Positions 1 through 8,288 are shown, counted from the first letter of the stretch. The stretch is DNA of 64,000 bases from JAIWNK01 sp964453115 (GCA_964453115.1 CAYVRT010000008.1:1-64000); one strand, 5' to 3'. Made by a program: numbers and translations. Notes: generated by a model not told the origin, from the letters alone.

Positions 1-76
1 CACCTGGTGCGCAACTGGGGATGGGCGGTGCTTGAAAATGATTGGGAACGGCTCATTGTTGCACAGGAAAGGGGCT

Positions 77-1183
77 TCATGGCTGTTTGGCACCATAGGC
101 GCGCAAGATTTTACCGCACAACACATACAAGAAATGCTCGTTTCCTTCCATACGATAACCTGCAAATTGCAAAAAAATCGGGATTCCTTCCATCTTTTCT
201 TTTCCACAATCTGCACCGGTTGCCTGCTCAAAGCACAACAACCGCATCGTGTCAAATTCATTGATGTACACCCGTTCCCCCATCATTACAATATCGTTTC
301 CTCGCTGCACAGCCTGCCTCCAAAGAATCTGACCAGTCTGAGCATCTATACAAAAAACACCATACATGGTTAACACAAAGACCCGCCTATCATCCCCAAC
401 AATCTTGTCTATATTTCGGCTCATTTTTGTCCGCCATACCAAAGTGCGTTTCTCTAAATCATACGCCGATACCGAGTATGTGAATTCATCCTCGCTCTCC
501 CCTGTCGTTATGTATCCCCCATATGCAATTCCATTGTGCGCATAACCGCGATAGATGCTGAACTTGCCTTCCCAGCGCTGATCTCCATTCGAAATGTCAT
601 GCGCATTGAATTCACTCACCCCAGTTATATACAAGGTGTCCCCATCCCTGAGCGGATCAACCCTTAAGTATCTCTTATCCCATAACAGCTTCCCTGTTTT
701 TGCATCCAGAATCCGAATTCCAAGAGGTTGCTCGTCAATATAGGCGTAGTCAGAATATGCATAAATCTCCCAATCTACCTCTGGCATTCTGCCAAGCAAT
801 GGGAAATCTATCCAGCCCAGTTCCGATTGATACTCCCAAAGCATTTCTCCGTCTGGTAAATGATAGGTCGCTATCCGGTCTCCATCAGCCAGCATCACAG
901 CATCGTCAAACAATGCAGCCTCCGCTGTGCCATCGCTTCTATTTGGCTGAATCTTTTGAACAAGGCTGCCTGTCTCAGCATTCAACACATAAGCTGGTTT
1001 TCCAATTGCAACAACATATTTGTCATTCGAGTCAACCGCCATATCATACAAATCTGATGTTTCAAATCGCCATTTCTCTTCCAAAGGAAACGACGGGGTT
1101 GTGGTGCCGGTACAAGCCGTGCATATCAGCAGGGTTGCCAAACAGCCACACAGATAGAAATGCATCCAAAGAAACTTCCTCAT
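77..1183 (-). CDS. PQQ-like beta-propeller lipoprotein, possible immunity partner of Rhs tip
   Basis: The 368-residue protein begins with a basic N-terminus and a hydrophobic stretch rich in Cys ending in CTAC, a plausible lipobox, so it is probably a lipoprotein outside the membrane. The rest has recurring PQQ/WD-like propeller blades: repeated 'DAKTGKLLWDKR', 'DAQTGQILWRQ' and 'NAETGSLVQK' type units, as in PQQ-binding-like (YncE/BamB) folds. No catalytic residues are evident. Its ATG overlaps the stop of the upstream Rhs-tip gene in an ATGA, so the two are very likely translationally coupled. In Rhs loci the gene directly after the variable tip normally encodes the immunity protein; that role here is inference. 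Base composition is AT-richer than the window's core genes. Confidence 0.75.
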   Translation of the reverse strand: MRKFLWMHFYLCGCLATLLICTACTGTTTPSFPLEEKWRFETSDLYDMAVDSNDKYVVAIGKPAYVLNAETGSLVQKIQPNRSDGTAEAALFDDAVMLADGDRIATYHLPDGEMLWEYQSELGWIDFPLLGRMPEVDWEIYAYSDYAYIDEQPLGIRILDAKTGKLLWDKRYLRVDPLRDGDTLYITGVSEFNAHDISNGDQRWEGKFSIYRGYAHNGIAYGGYITTGESEDEFTYSVSAYDLEKRTLVWRTKMSRNIDKIVGDDRRVFVLTMYGVFCIDAQTGQILWRQAVQRGNDIVMMGERVYINEFDTMRLLCFEQATGADCGKEKMEGIPIFLQFAGYRMEGNEHFLYVLCGKILRAYGAKQP

Positions 1184-2046
1184 TTGTCAATCTCCATACT
1201 TCCACATTGTGAGAGCCCCGTACATAGTAAAAATAGGGAGGCTGGTATTTTGTTAGGTTCGCTGAAAAAACCTTCTTTTGCTATAACTGTTGTATTCGTG
1301 CCAACGGATCCCATTCCAGGTGTGCCCCATCCCACTCCAATATCCATCCCCCACACCTCTGGATCATCAAAATTGATATTACCAAACTTGTTTAAACCCC
1401 AATACACATCGCCTCCGATTATTGAGGGCGGCGAAACAAACACGTCCCACGCTGGGCCTGTCATGGCATTCAGACCTTTGGTCTCGAATGCCTTCCCACC
1501 AACAAGCCCCCTACTAATGGATACATTTGCTATTGGGGGATAAACAGATATTGGCAGCCGTCCAGCAAATTCCCCCAATAGTTCCCTGGCTTTGTGTTTG
1601 ACAAAAAGTTCGGATGGGCCAGATATACCTTGCCCGGACCACCAATCAGAATTATCTCTTGTGGCCACAAAAATTTGCCATTGTGCGTCTCGGGTAGTTA
1701 CGAGGACAATAGTAAACCAATGAAACTTTGTTGGATTTAGCTCACCTGAGATTGGATTCCAGCCGCCCCAAGCAGCAGTTGCTGAAATGGTACCAGCATA
1801 AACCCCGCGTTCGAGAAATTTGAGGAAATTATCACCGGAAGGCGGAATCGGGTCTCTGTTCCCATTTACCGCCCCCGCGCTTGTCATTGGAAATATTCGT
1901 TTTTTATGCCCGCTCGGATCCGTATACCGCAGCGGATTGTTCTCCACGTACGCATACCGATCCCATGCCGCAACGCTGCCCGGCGCATGGGCAGGGTTGT
2001 TGCCAATCGCATCCGTTGTCGCGCTCCCATGAACCCATGTACGCAT
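1180..2046 (-). CDS. Truncated Rhs protein: end of core plus C-terminal tip
   Basis: Residues about 28-46 carry the end of the Rhs/YD-repeat core (DRYAYVENNPLRYTDPSGH), the signature that precedes the variable toxin tip. About 240 residues follow that I do not recognise: no HNH, ADP-ribosyltransferase or other known toxin motif, but several Gly/Trp-rich segments such as GVGWGTPGMGS near the end. The long YD-repeat body is missing. Upstream in frame there is a TAG a few codons before the ATG and no core sequence in any frame. The ATG has a GGGAG ribosome-binding site eight bases ahead and a candidate promoter at 2136-2144, so this looks like an expressible orphan tip cassette rather than plain debris. 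It overlaps the downstream lipoprotein gene by 4 nt. Function of the tip is unknown. Confidence 0.7.
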   Translation of the reverse strand: MRTWVHGSATTDAIGNNPAHAPGSVAAWDRYAYVENNPLRYTDPSGHKKRIFPMTSAGAVNGNRDPIPPSGDNFLKFLERGVYAGTISATAAWGGWNPISGELNPTKFHWFTIVLVTTRDAQWQIFVATRDNSDWWSGQGISGPSELFVKHKARELLGEFAGRLPISVYPPIANVSISRGLVGGKAFETKGLNAMTGPAWDVFVSPPSIIGGDVYWGLNKFGNINFDDPEVWGMDIGVGWGTPGMGSVGTNTTVIAKEGFFSEPNKIPASLFLLCTGLSQCGSMEIDK

Positions 2047-2135
2047 TAGAACCGCTCCCTGTTCTTGCTATGATGTTTCTATACTTTTTAAACCATTGCT
2101 GAAATTTCGATCCATGCCAACCTGTAAACAAGAGT

Positions 2136-2144
2136 ATTGTATCA
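2136..2144 (-). promoter_or_regulatory. Candidate extended -10 promoter for Rhs-tip cassette
   Basis: On the minus strand the sequence reads TGATACAAT, an extended -10 element, about 90 nt ahead of the Rhs-tip ATG. The same nine bases occur in the divergent lctP promoter. No convincing -35 was seen. Confidence 0.4.
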
Positions 2145-2257
2145 TTTATCAAAAAAAAAACAACGGAAGATTTGTCACATCCACTTTGTGACAGAATCAG
2201 GGTGCAGACCCACCCGCGCAGGTCACCGCCGGCTTTGCCGCGCTGTCAACCAATCTC

Positions 2258-2266
2258 TGATACAAT
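2258..2266 (+). promoter_or_regulatory. Extended -10 promoter of lctP
   Basis: TGATACAAT (TG-n-TACAAT) lies 29 nt before the lctP ATG. The -35 region is poor, as is common for extended -10 promoters. The rest of the 2047-2295 interval holds a short A-run at about 2150-2160 and the divergent promoter, and no gene that I can support. Confidence 0.5.
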
Positions 2267-2295
2267 TATCCCATCCCAATTCCCGTGAGTGGACC

Positions 2296-3837
2296 ATGAA
2301 CCTTCTTTTGGCGCTTGCCCCGGTGTTTTTCATCCTGCTCCTGTTGATTCTGCGTCGCATGGCGGCAGACCTGGCTGGCATTCTGGGCTGGGTTGTGACC
2401 CTGCTAATTGCCTGGCTCTATTTCCGCACCCCGCTGCCCATCCTGCTGCAAACCAGCCTGGCCGGGGTTGTGGCTTCGCTGCCCATCGCCCTGATGGTTG
2501 TCACCTCCATCTTTCAGATTACGCTGATGCAAGAAACCGGCGCCATCCGACGCATTGTGGCGCTGATCAAAACCATCTCACCGCGCGATCAGGTCGTCCA
2601 AATCATGATCATCAATGTTGGCGTTGGCACATTGCTTGCCGCCATGGGCGCAACGCCGGTTTCCATCCTCCCACCCATCATGCTCGCTCTGGGCTATTCC
2701 TCACTGGTTGCCATTGCCCTGCCAGCCATCGGCTACGATGCGCTCTGCACCTACGCCCTGCTCGGGGTGCCGGTTGTCGTTTTCTCCAACTTTGTTGGTC
2801 AGCCGGTCAATGAAGTTGGTCACTACTTTGCCCGCTACATGCCCATCATCAGCACCTGCATTGCCCTTGGCATGTTGTGGATTGTTGGGCGCTGGAAACT
2901 GATGTTGCAAGGGTTGCTGCCGGCCTTGCTAACCGGCTTGACGGCTGGAGCGATCGCCATCGGCATGAATGCTCTGGGACTGGTCACACTGACCGGCATC
3001 GCCGCTGGTTTGGGAGTTGTGCTGGTGATGATTGCTTACCTGAAGCTCTCCGGAAAACCGTTGCGCGACCTCGCCATCCTGACGGAGAGCGATCGGCAAG
3101 CCATGCGTGGCATGTCGCTTGGGCGCGCCCTCTCCCCCTGGTTGATTTTGATCACCTTCTCGCTCCTGGTCAATGCACCATTTTTGCCCTTCTTCAAGCT
3201 GACCTTCAGCACCTGGGCCATGCCGCTGGAAATCATCCCCGGCGCGCCGGAAAAATTACGTCTCTTCTGGCAGGCCTATTTCTGGATTCTGATCAGCAGC
3301 CTGCTGGCACTACCTTTTCTTCGGCCTGGGCGGGCCGAATGGCGCAGCACGCTGCAAAAATGGTCTCGGCGTTGCGTGCGCCCTGCTCTGGCTGCTGCCA
3401 TCTTTTTCGCCATCGCCTTCATCTTCAACCATTCTGGCAAGGGCAGCGACTGGGTGTTGACAGATGCCAGCCGCAACATGGTCCAGGTCATCGCCGAGGC
3501 TTCGGCACAGGCCTTTGGGCGTTCCTACCCACTTGTTGCGCCCTTCCTCGGCCTGCTGGCCGGTTTCATCAGCGGTTCCGAGGCTTCAGCCATTGCAATG
3601 TGGACCGGCATCAATCTTTCAACCGCAGAGAAAATCGGCGCCCTGGGGCTGCTGATTGCCGCAGCCGGTGGGATTGGCGGCGGCCTGGCAAGCGTCATCT
3701 CGCCGGCCAAACTGCAAAACGCAGCAGCAACGATTGACCGAATAGGCGAGGAAAGCCGTGTCATTCCAACAGCCTTTGTCATCTCGTTGGTCATCACAGC
3801 GGTTTGCGCCGTGATGACCCTGATTTGGGCGTTTTAG
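2296..3837 (+). CDS. lctP: L-lactate permease
   Basis: A 513-residue polytopic membrane protein of the LctP/LldP family (proton-coupled lactate or glycolate uptake). It has about a dozen hydrophobic segments. The C-terminal family region is recognisable: a GSEASA loop (family FxxGS..), a Gly-rich run GGIGGGLASVISPAKLQ and a short last helix. The open frame extends further upstream, but the extra 53 codons are basic and hydrophilic; I chose the ATG that starts MNLLLALAPVFF, which follows the extended -10 promoter by 29 nt. It ends 2 nt before the next gene, so the two are probably co-transcribed. Lactate import fits a fermentative or respiratory heterotroph; which 2-hydroxy acid it carries cannot be read from sequence. 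Confidence 0.85.
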   Translation: MNLLLALAPVFFILLLLILRRMAADLAGILGWVVTLLIAWLYFRTPLPILLQTSLAGVVASLPIALMVVTSIFQITLMQETGAIRRIVALIKTISPRDQVVQIMIINVGVGTLLAAMGATPVSILPPIMLALGYSSLVAIALPAIGYDALCTYALLGVPVVVFSNFVGQPVNEVGHYFARYMPIISTCIALGMLWIVGRWKLMLQGLLPALLTGLTAGAIAIGMNALGLVTLTGIAAGLGVVLVMIAYLKLSGKPLRDLAILTESDRQAMRGMSLGRALSPWLILITFSLLVNAPFLPFFKLTFSTWAMPLEIIPGAPEKLRLFWQAYFWILISSLLALPFLRPGRAEWRSTLQKWSRRCVRPALAAAIFFAIAFIFNHSGKGSDWVLTDASRNMVQVIAEASAQAFGRSYPLVAPFLGLLAGFISGSEASAIAMWTGINLSTAEKIGALGLLIAAAGGIGGGLASVISPAKLQNAAATIDRIGEESRVIPTAFVISLVITAVCAVMTLIWAF

Positions 3838-3839
3838 CC

Positions 3840-5426
3840 ATGCGCGCCCGGCGCGCCTGGCCGCTGCTGCTCTTCTTGCTGCTCCTCACACTGGCCTGTT
3901 CTGGCGGGCAGCCCAAAGAACGCGTCTTCCTCGTCCCCATGCCGGATGGGGTTGGACTGGCAACGAGTGTCTATCTGCCCCGGCGCACCCCGGCACCGGT
4001 TTTGCTGATGCGCACCCCTTACGGGCGCAAAGAACAGGCCGGGTTGGCAAAAACCGTCACCGATTTGGGCGCTGTGCTGGTTGTGCAAGATGTGCGCGGG
4101 CGATTTGCCTCGCAGGGCGAAGACATGGGCTTTTTTGCTGACCGAAGCGATGGACAGGCCACCCTGGAATGGATTCTGAATCAGGGCTGGAGCAATGGGC
4201 AAATTTCCACCTACGGCGGCTCGGCACTTGGCATCACCCAATATTTGCTCGCTCCCGGTGCCTCGCCCAATCTACGCTGTCAATGGATTGGCGTTGCGAC
4301 ACCCGACCTGTACCGAGAAGCCTATCTGGGCGGCATTTACCGCAACGAACTGGTACAAAACTGGCTGACAGCCAATGGCAGCCAACACCTCATTTCGCTC
4401 TGGCGCTCGCACCCGTTCAATGATGCGTTTTGGAAAACCGTGCGCATCAGCGAGGACTATCAGCAGGTGCAAACAGCCGCTGTGCATGTCACCGGCTATT
4501 ACGATATTTTTGCCCGTACCCAGGTGCAGGCCTTTTTGGGTTATCAGAACCAGGGCGGCGAAGGGGCACGCGGCCAACAACACTTGCTACTTGGCCCCTG
4601 GACGCACACCATTGGACAGGCCGAGGTAGGCGAACTAACCTTCCCGGATGCCGATAGCAAGAAGGTGGATGAGTGGCTCTCCATCTGGTCACAGGCCTGC
4701 TTGCAAGGCGATGGCAGCGGGCTTGCAGCCCTGCCGCCCGTTGCCTATTACACCATGGGGGCCACCGGCACTCCATGGCGCACGGCGCAAACCTGGCCGC
4801 CACCCGCACAAACCGTTTCCCTCTTTTTGCACCCTGGTCAGGCTCTCAGCTTTGACCTGCCAGCCGAAAATCAGCAGGTTAGCTTTCTCTATGACCCGGC
4901 CAACCCGGCCCCCACCCTGGGGGGGCCGCACCTCTTCCTTCCAGCTGGCAGTTTCGATCAGCGAGCGCTGGAAACGCGCCCGGATGTGCTGGTCTTCAGC
5001 ACACAGCCCCTCAGCGCCCCGCTCGAAATCACCGGCGACCTGGCGGCTCAGGTATGGCTCAGCAGCGACTCCCCCGACACCGACTTGATCGTTCACCTGA
5101 CAGATGTCTACCCGGATGGCCGTTCGATGCTGATTGCCAGCGGCGCGCTGCGGGTGCGCTTCCGCAACAGCCCCGATTTCTCCAGCGCCGAATGGCTGAC
5201 GCCTGAAAAGCCAGAAGCAGTGCAAATCGCCTTAGGCCCAACCAGCATCCGGCTCGACACCGGTCACGCCCTGCGCCTGTTGATTACCTCCTCAAGCTGG
5301 CCCTGGCTGGAACCCAACCCCAACACCCTCCTCGAAACAGAAACGCCCCATCCAGCCCGCAACAGCCTCTGGTTTGGCCGCGATACCCCTTCTTTCCTGT
5401 TGCTGCCCATCGTCCCATCGCCTTAG
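3840..5426 (+). CDS. CocE/NonD-family (X-Pro dipeptidyl-peptidase S15 type) hydrolase lipoprotein
   Basis: The 528-residue protein starts with a signal peptide and lipobox (TLAC, Cys20), so it is probably an extracytoplasmic lipoprotein. Residues about 25-290 are an alpha/beta hydrolase: GGSALG places the nucleophile at Ser128, the GYYDIF segment supplies the likely acid, and GPWTHTIG the His. The second half is the jelly-roll C-terminal domain of CocE-like enzymes (LDTGHALRLLITSSSWP). Family members cleave acyl or X-Pro bonds; the substrate is not evident. The frame is open 12 codons further upstream, but the ATG at 3840 sits directly after the lctP stop and starts the signal peptide. Its stop overlaps the convergent gene's stop in the tetranucleotide TTAG. 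Confidence 0.85.
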   Translation: MRARRAWPLLLFLLLLTLACSGGQPKERVFLVPMPDGVGLATSVYLPRRTPAPVLLMRTPYGRKEQAGLAKTVTDLGAVLVVQDVRGRFASQGEDMGFFADRSDGQATLEWILNQGWSNGQISTYGGSALGITQYLLAPGASPNLRCQWIGVATPDLYREAYLGGIYRNELVQNWLTANGSQHLISLWRSHPFNDAFWKTVRISEDYQQVQTAAVHVTGYYDIFARTQVQAFLGYQNQGGEGARGQQHLLLGPWTHTIGQAEVGELTFPDADSKKVDEWLSIWSQACLQGDGSGLAALPPVAYYTMGATGTPWRTAQTWPPPAQTVSLFLHPGQALSFDLPAENQQVSFLYDPANPAPTLGGPHLFLPAGSFDQRALETRPDVLVFSTQPLSAPLEITGDLAAQVWLSSDSPDTDLIVHLTDVYPDGRSMLIASGALRVRFRNSPDFSSAEWLTPEKPEAVQIALGPTSIRLDTGHALRLLITSSSWPWLEPNPNTLLETETPHPARNSLWFGRDTPSFLLLPIVPSP

Positions 5427-6229
5427 CCTGCTCCAACCGGCACGCCCCCCACGCAGATCAGCAGCGCCGCCAGAAACAACCCGCGCCCCAGCCAACGCTG
5501 CCAGGGGCGCAAGGCAAAGAGATTCTCTTCAACCAAAAATACAAACCGGGAGGCAAGATATACCATGCAAAAGATCAACCCGGCCCCCAAATAGCCAAAG
5601 CCCATTTGGTTCGGGTTGATGGGCGGCATGGTTGCCACCAGGTAATCCCAGGTGCTGGTAAAGCCGGTTGCTGCGCCCAGGAGTAGAAAAACCTCAGCCG
5701 TCATTTCCAAGAACCAGCCCAGTGGTTGGCGCCGCAAACCAAGTTCCAGCCGCTCGGTCAACCATCTCCAACCGGTCGCAAAGGGTCGCCCGCCAATCGG
5801 TTCATAGACTGGCCCCAACAGCAACCCCTCCTTGAGGATCATCGCCAAAAAGAGGAAAAAAAACAGCGTCCAGCCTTGATCCTGGCGAATATCATAGCCA
5901 AAGACAATGCAAATCGTCATCAGCAGGATAAAATCATAAAAAAAGCGAAACAGGCTCGTAAACCCCAACAGCAATAAGCCCGAAAAGGGCGTCGCCGACC
6001 TGAGCTTTGAACGCTGCACCAGGCAAGAATATTTGGCCTGCGCCCCCAAAAAATCCAACACCTGTGCCACAACCAAAAACAAGCCCAAAAGCACATCCGA
6101 GCCGCCGTAGGCCGTCAGGAATAATTCCTTGCGCAACAAAACCGGGTGCAGCCATTGCAAATAGGCCAGAAACAGCGCCCCCAACCACAGGCTGCGCCAA
6201 CGATAGGCCCAGGCAATCAGGGTAACCAC
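5423..6229 (-). CDS. Polytopic membrane protein of unknown function
   Basis: About 268 residues with six or seven hydrophobic segments (for example LFRFFYDFILLMTICIVFGY and TLFFFLFLAMILKEGLLLGP) and several charged loops. I do not recognise the family. The start is uncertain: the frame is open back to 6379, but that part overlaps the upstream small gene and has no membrane character. The GTG at 6229 (VVTLIAWAYRW) lies just inside the upstream gene's last codons and would give a 13-nt overlap, implying translational coupling. It converges on the CocE-type gene, sharing a 4-nt double stop with no terminator between. Confidence 0.6.
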   Translation of the reverse strand: MVTLIAWAYRWRSLWLGALFLAYLQWLHPVLLRKELFLTAYGGSDVLLGLFLVVAQVLDFLGAQAKYSCLVQRSKLRSATPFSGLLLLGFTSLFRFFYDFILLMTICIVFGYDIRQDQGWTLFFFLFLAMILKEGLLLGPVYEPIGGRPFATGWRWLTERLELGLRRQPLGWFLEMTAEVFLLLGAATGFTSTWDYLVATMPPINPNQMGFGYLGAGLIFCMVYLASRFVFLVEENLFALRPWQRWLGRGLFLAALLICVGGVPVGAG

Positions 6230-6525
6230 TCTCCAATATCCGTCCAGGCATAGGAAAGGTGTGAAGCAAGCGGCTCCTTCAACTTGCGCCGCACCCGTCT
6301 GTGCATCCATTCCAGCAAGGCCAGGCCGCCCAGGTCGTTCAGCCGTTTGCCAATTTCGCGGGCGCGCACATGCCGGCACTGTGCATTGAACGGCGAGCCA
6401 GGGCGCTCTGAGAGAAAGTCATCCTTGCGCCCAATGGCAATCAATTCTTGCAACAAACGGTCCACTTCCGAACGCACAGCCGCCGGACAAGGCGGGGCGC
6501 CCAATAAATCATCCCAAAAACCCAT
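6217..6525 (-). CDS. Small conserved-looking hypothetical protein (102 aa)
   Basis: A 102-residue, soluble, basic and helix-rich protein beginning MGFWDDLLGAPP. No domain recognised. The start is set by a GGAGG ribosome-binding site five bases before the ATG; the longer open frame upstream would run antisense through the PIG-L gene. It overlaps the following membrane-protein gene, so the pair is probably one transcription unit. There is one central Cys (QCRHVR), and the C-terminal half has the pattern LLEWMHRRVRRKL. Confidence 0.6.
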   Translation of the reverse strand: MGFWDDLLGAPPCPAAVRSEVDRLLQELIAIGRKDDFLSERPGSPFNAQCRHVRAREIGKRLNDLGGLALLEWMHRRVRRKLKEPLASHLSYAWTDIGEWLP

Positions 6526-6584
6526 GCCATCCTCCACAATCCATAGATGCAAAAATTGTATCACACCGCATCGCAAATTTGTGC

Positions 6585-6590
6585 TACAAA
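6585..6590 (+). promoter_or_regulatory. Possible -10 box of a leaderless PIG-L transcript
   Basis: TACAAA ends exactly 6 nt before the ATG at 6597, which would place +1 on the A of the start codon. No Shine-Dalgarno sequence is present. It is weaker than the other leaderless candidates in the window. Confidence 0.3.
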
Positions 6591-6596
6591 TAAGGT

Positions 6597-7364
6597 ATGC
6601 GTTGGATTTACCTCTCCCCCCACCTGGATGATGTTGTCCTCTCCTGCGCTGCCATCCTCTGGCAGCAGGCACAGGCCGGGTTGACGGTTGAAATCTGGAC
6701 TGTTTTCGCTGCCGACCCGCCAACAGGTGAACTGCCCCCCTTTGCCCACACCTTGCACGAACGCTGGCAAACTGGCTCGCAGGCCTATGCCGTGCGCCGT
6801 GCCGAAGACCAGGCAGCCTGTGCGCAGCTGGGCGTCACGGCCCGGCACCTGCACTTTGCCGATTGCATCTACCGCCGCCTGCCCTCCGGCGAACCGCTCA
6901 TCACCGAAAACGAGCAATTGTTTGGGCCCATCCATCCACAAGAAGGATCGCTGCTGGAGGAAATTTGCAGCCTGCTGGCTGCCCATCTGCCACGGCGCGC
7001 CAACCTGGTTTGCCCGCTGGCAATTGGTGGGCATGTAGATCACCGCCTGGTGCGCGCCGCAGCCGAGCGCCTCAACCGCCGCCTGGGCTATTATGCCGAT
7101 TATCCCTATACAATCACCCGCCCGGGACAAGATGGGACCAAAATCGCCGCACGAGCGCGCCGCTTTGCCCTCACCCCGGCAGCGCTGCAAGCATGGCTGA
7201 ATGCCGTTGCCTGTCACCGCAGTCAGATCAGCACGTTTTGGGCCGACGAAACCACCATGCGCCAGGAACTGAGTGCCTATGCTGCGCAAAGCGGCGGGCA
7301 AACGCTCTGGTTTCAGCCACGCTCGGAAAACAGGCGCCAAAAGCCCGGCCAAAACTGGGCTTAA
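6597..7364 (+). CDS. PIG-L family deacetylase
   Basis: The 255-residue protein has the LmbE/PIG-L zinc signature at its very start (SPHLDDVVLS; His9, Asp11, Asp12) and the second metal/active-site motif GGHVDH further on. The family removes acetyl groups from N-acetylglucosaminyl-type substrates, including glycolipid and thiol cofactor precursors. It has no signal peptide, so it is cytoplasmic. No biosynthetic partner genes sit beside it: it is divergent from an unknown gene pair and precedes an orphan regulator. A second, different PIG-L paralogue occurs at 59502-60236. Confidence 0.88.
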   Translation: MRWIYLSPHLDDVVLSCAAILWQQAQAGLTVEIWTVFAADPPTGELPPFAHTLHERWQTGSQAYAVRRAEDQAACAQLGVTARHLHFADCIYRRLPSGEPLITENEQLFGPIHPQEGSLLEEICSLLAAHLPRRANLVCPLAIGGHVDHRLVRAAAERLNRRLGYYADYPYTITRPGQDGTKIAARARRFALTPAALQAWLNAVACHRSQISTFWADETTMRQELSAYAAQSGGQTLWFQPRSENRRQKPGQNWA

Positions 7365-7391
7365 AAAGCCCTTTTCTTTAACATTTTAAGG

Positions 7392-7397
7392 TATAAT
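7392..7397 (+). promoter_or_regulatory. -10 box upstream of orphan response regulator
   Basis: A perfect TATAAT about 85 nt ahead of the regulator's ATG. No good -35 at normal spacing was found. The leader between is AT-poor and has no clear riboswitch-like fold by eye. Confidence 0.45.
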
Positions 7398-7481
7398 CGT
7401 TTGTAAGAGCTGCCCATTGCAGGCATAGTGGTTCAGAAACTGGCAGCGGTGCGTGAACTTTCTCAATGAACGAAGTGACCC

Positions 7482-8216
7482 ATGAAAAATCGAATTTTGC
7501 TCATTGAAGGAAAACTACCCGATCGCCCCTCTTTCGTCAGTGGATTGACCAAAAAGGGCTTTCAGGTGGAAAGCGTCCCCAACGGGAATGCTGCTCTGGC
7601 GCGCCTGCATGATGTGCACCCGCAACTGATTCTGGTAGATGCCGCATCCATGCGTACAAGCGGCAAACGCATTTGCCAGGCCTTGCGCCGCGCGGCACCG
7701 GGCATTCCGCTCTTGATCATCGTTGAGGAAGATGCCGTTGAAGACAGCAAATTGCAAGCGGATATTGTCCTGCACCTGCCTTTCACCCTGCAAAAGCTGA
7801 TCAATCGCATCCATCCGCTCCTGCCCACAACCCCGGCCAATGTCTTGCTGGCCGGCCCCATTCAGCTCGATCTACAACACCGCATGGTGCGCTGCTACAA
7901 TCGGCAAACCCGCCTCACCCCGCGCCTGACAACCCTGCTGCGCATGTTGATGGAACACCCCGGCGAGGTGATTGAACGGGAGCGGCTGTTTCGCGAGGCC
8001 TGGGAGACCACCTACGCCGGCGATATGCGCACCCTGGATGTGCACATTAGCTGGCTGCGCCAGGCGATTGAGGAAGACCCACGCCGCCCACGCTTCATCA
8101 AAACCCTGCGCGGCCAGGGCTACCGACTGGATATTGAAGACCTGGACGCGCCCACTCAACCTGTGTCCTTAAGCGACCTTCCCCCCGCCCTGCGCGAAGA
8201 AACCACCCCGCTTTAG
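7482..8216 (+). CDS. OmpR/PhoB-type regulator with degenerate receiver
   Basis: A 244-residue protein. Residues 1-115 have the receiver layout, with Asp53 in LILVDAASM at the usual phosphoacceptor position. But the acidic pair after strand 1 has become Glu9-Gly10, the conserved switch Thr/Ser is not evident (LLIIVEED), and the invariant Lys before Pro is replaced (HLPFT, Leu99-Pro100). Residues about 130-220 are a winged-helix DNA-binding domain with clear OmpR features (LTPRLTTLLRMLMEHPGEV, RTLDVHISWLRQAIE, RGQGYRL). No histidine kinase gene is nearby. Together this suggests an atypical regulator that may work without phosphorylation. Targets are unknown. Confidence 0.88.
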   Translation: MKNRILLIEGKLPDRPSFVSGLTKKGFQVESVPNGNAALARLHDVHPQLILVDAASMRTSGKRICQALRRAAPGIPLLIIVEEDAVEDSKLQADIVLHLPFTLQKLINRIHPLLPTTPANVLLAGPIQLDLQHRMVRCYNRQTRLTPRLTTLLRMLMEHPGEVIERERLFREAWETTYAGDMRTLDVHISWLRQAIEEDPRRPRFIKTLRGQGYRLDIEDLDAPTQPVSLSDLPPALREETTPL

Positions 8217-8234
8217 ACCTTCCCCCACCCAACA

Positions 8235-8263
8235 AACGAGCCGCAGCGTTGCTGCGGCTCGTT
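8235..8263. terminator. Bidirectional hairpin terminator between convergent genes
   Basis: A perfect 13-bp stem (AACGAGCCGCAGC and its complement) with a 3-nt loop GTT, in the 72-nt gap between the regulator and the decarboxylase operon. The flanks are AT-rich (AATTT after it on the plus strand). Confidence 0.8.
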
Positions 8264-8288
8264 AATTTCACACACCTTGCTCAGCGGT

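Noticed and set aside
1..76. Possible further coding fragment at the left edge
   Set aside because: 76 bases downstream of the lipoprotein stop show an open plus-strand frame without recognisable motif; too short to support a call.
2148..2161. A-run as a possible terminator or phase-variable tract
   Set aside because: No stem precedes it on either strand, and it is not within a coding region.
2137..2295. Longer N-terminus for lactate permease (53 extra codons)
   Set aside because: The extension is basic and hydrophilic, lies across the promoter and has no homology feel; the ATG at 2296 starts the first membrane helix.
5934..6269. Long overlapping frames opposite and beside the 5423-6229 membrane gene
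   Set aside because: Compositional shadows in GC-rich DNA; they have no start signals and overlap better-supported genes.
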